DNA from: Chondrilla cf. caribensis
Taxonomy: Eukaryota > Porifera > Demospongiae > Chondrillida > Chondrillidae
Direction of reading: 5' to 3'
NCBI GenBank assembly: GCA_964020155.1
Contig: OZ026553.1
Location: forward strand, 1,620,479 to 1,684,478
DNA length: 64,000 bases
Part shown: piece after piece, positions 63,384-64,000 of the stretch
Position numbering within the stretch: the stretch's first letter is position 1
How the letters are laid out: each line of letters opens with the position of its first letter
The notes under the pieces: generated by a model
What the model saw: the letters and a program-made list of their open reading frames with translations, nothing else
Told to the model about the DNA's origin: nothing
Databases searched by the model: none
Translations under genes and position numbers: made by a program

Positions 63384-64000
63384 ATGGCATCTCAAGTCAA
63401 GCATAGCAAATACAGTAAAGCCGATCTCGAAGTCGCGGTGACTAAGGTGACTGATAAGAAATTGACCTTAAGACAAGCTGAAGCAGTCCCGAAAAGCACG
63501 TTATCTGACTATGTGTCGGGAAAAGTGAAGCTTGGGCAATGTCAAGGACCACCTACTGTTTTGAGCGCTGAAGAAGAAGTGAAGCTGGCAAGGTGGGCTC
63601 TAGAAATGGCTGCTATAGGATATGGACGATCGAAAGAACAAATTCTACTGACTGTTCAGAAGATTGTGGAGAAGGACCAGAGGCCAAACCCGTTCAAAGA
63701 TGGGAAACCAGGGAAAAAGTGGTGGAGAGGGTTTCTGGGGAGGCATCCAGAGTTATCCCTACGAAAACCTGAGCCCCTTGAAGCTTCCAGAGCAGCTGGC
63801 TGTACCAAGCAGAAACTTGCACAATGGTATGCAGATTTCGAGAAGTTTTTGGAAATTCATGAAATTGCAGATGACCCTCGATTTTTTTGGAATGCCGACG
63901 AAAGTGGCTTTGCCCTTTGTCCAAAAACAGTGGTTTCCTACAAGGGTATGAAAGATCTCTACACTGTCACCGGTAGTTCCAGGTATCAAATTACTATACT
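63384..64000 (+). CDS. pogo/Tigger/jerky-type DDE transposase, 5' part, runs off window
   Basis: ATG at 63384, open to the last base (205 codons). N-terminal pipsqueak-type helix-turn-helix (HSKYSKADLEVAVTKVTDKK then RQAEAVPKSTLSDYVSGKV), CENP-B-type second DNA-binding domain (LSAEEEVKLARWALEMAAIG, KPGKKWWRGFLGRHPELSLR), then the start of the DDE nuclease domain with FFWNADESGFALCP, where the first catalytic Asp sits. The spacing between RQAEA and VPKSTLSDY is about four residues shorter than in family members I recall (RQAAExYGVPKSTL), which could be a small in-frame deletion in the first helix-turn-helix. No stop or frame change in the visible half, so this is the best-preserved mobile gene here. 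Probably a young transposon; a domesticated gene is possible. Confidence 0.85.
   Translation, partial: MASQVKHSKYSKADLEVAVTKVTDKKLTLRQAEAVPKSTLSDYVSGKVKLGQCQGPPTVLSAEEEVKLARWALEMAAIGYGRSKEQILLTVQKIVEKDQRPNPFKDGKPGKKWWRGFLGRHPELSLRKPEPLEASRAAGCTKQKLAQWYADFEKFLEIHEIADDPRFFWNADESGFALCPKTVVSYKGMKDLYTVTGSSRYQITI

Overview
The window looks like nuclear DNA of an early-branching animal, most likely a sponge. The evidence is many short phase-consistent exons with small GT-AG introns, animal-only gene families (integrin beta, fibrocystin-like receptor), AT-rich intergenic DNA, long CA/GT microsatellites and many small inverted-repeat elements. The sponge assignment is inference; animal origin is firm.

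Layout. 1-~6.9 kb (+): the 3' part of a fibrocystin-L/PKHD1L1-like membrane receptor, ending in a transmembrane helix and short tail. 7.4-9.4 kb: a 240-bp CA tract and AT-rich filler. 9.5-11.1 kb (-): a compact three-exon gene for an 88-residue mitochondrial protein resembling complex I subunit NDUFV3. 11.3-14 kb: a retroelement scrap, a foldback element carrying a hammerhead-like motif, and CA arrays. 14.4-31.2 kb and 32.3-50.1 kb: two direct copies of a ~17-18 kb unit, each holding one complete 25-exon integrin beta gene on the minus strand. Copy B is intact (787 codons). Copy A has an intact ectodomain but an altered cytoplasmic tail: a 7-base length change in the first tail exon and an early stop after the NPLF motif. 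The copies differ by several insertions, which give natural empty sites for the mobile elements.

50-61 kb: minisatellites, a decayed retinol-dehydrogenase-like SDR copy (-), an intronless DRE-TIM lyase-like gene joined to an EF hand (+, with two one-base frame breaks, each at a GGG), a 1.1-kb terminal-inverted-repeat transposon with two opposed THAP-domain remnants, and a decayed phosphoglycerate dehydrogenase copy (-). 61-64 kb: a PHD-finger ORF1 of a non-LTR retrotransposon, a ~0.83-kb inverted-repeat element, and the 5' half of a pogo/Tigger/jerky-type transposase running off the window end.

The host genes do not form an operon or pathway. The integrin pair is the biological centre: two cell-matrix receptor beta subunits with near-identical ectodomains but different predicted intracellular tails. 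No CRISPR, rRNA or tRNA gene was recognised. Exon coordinates come from reading splice sites and checking phase by hand, without transcript data.
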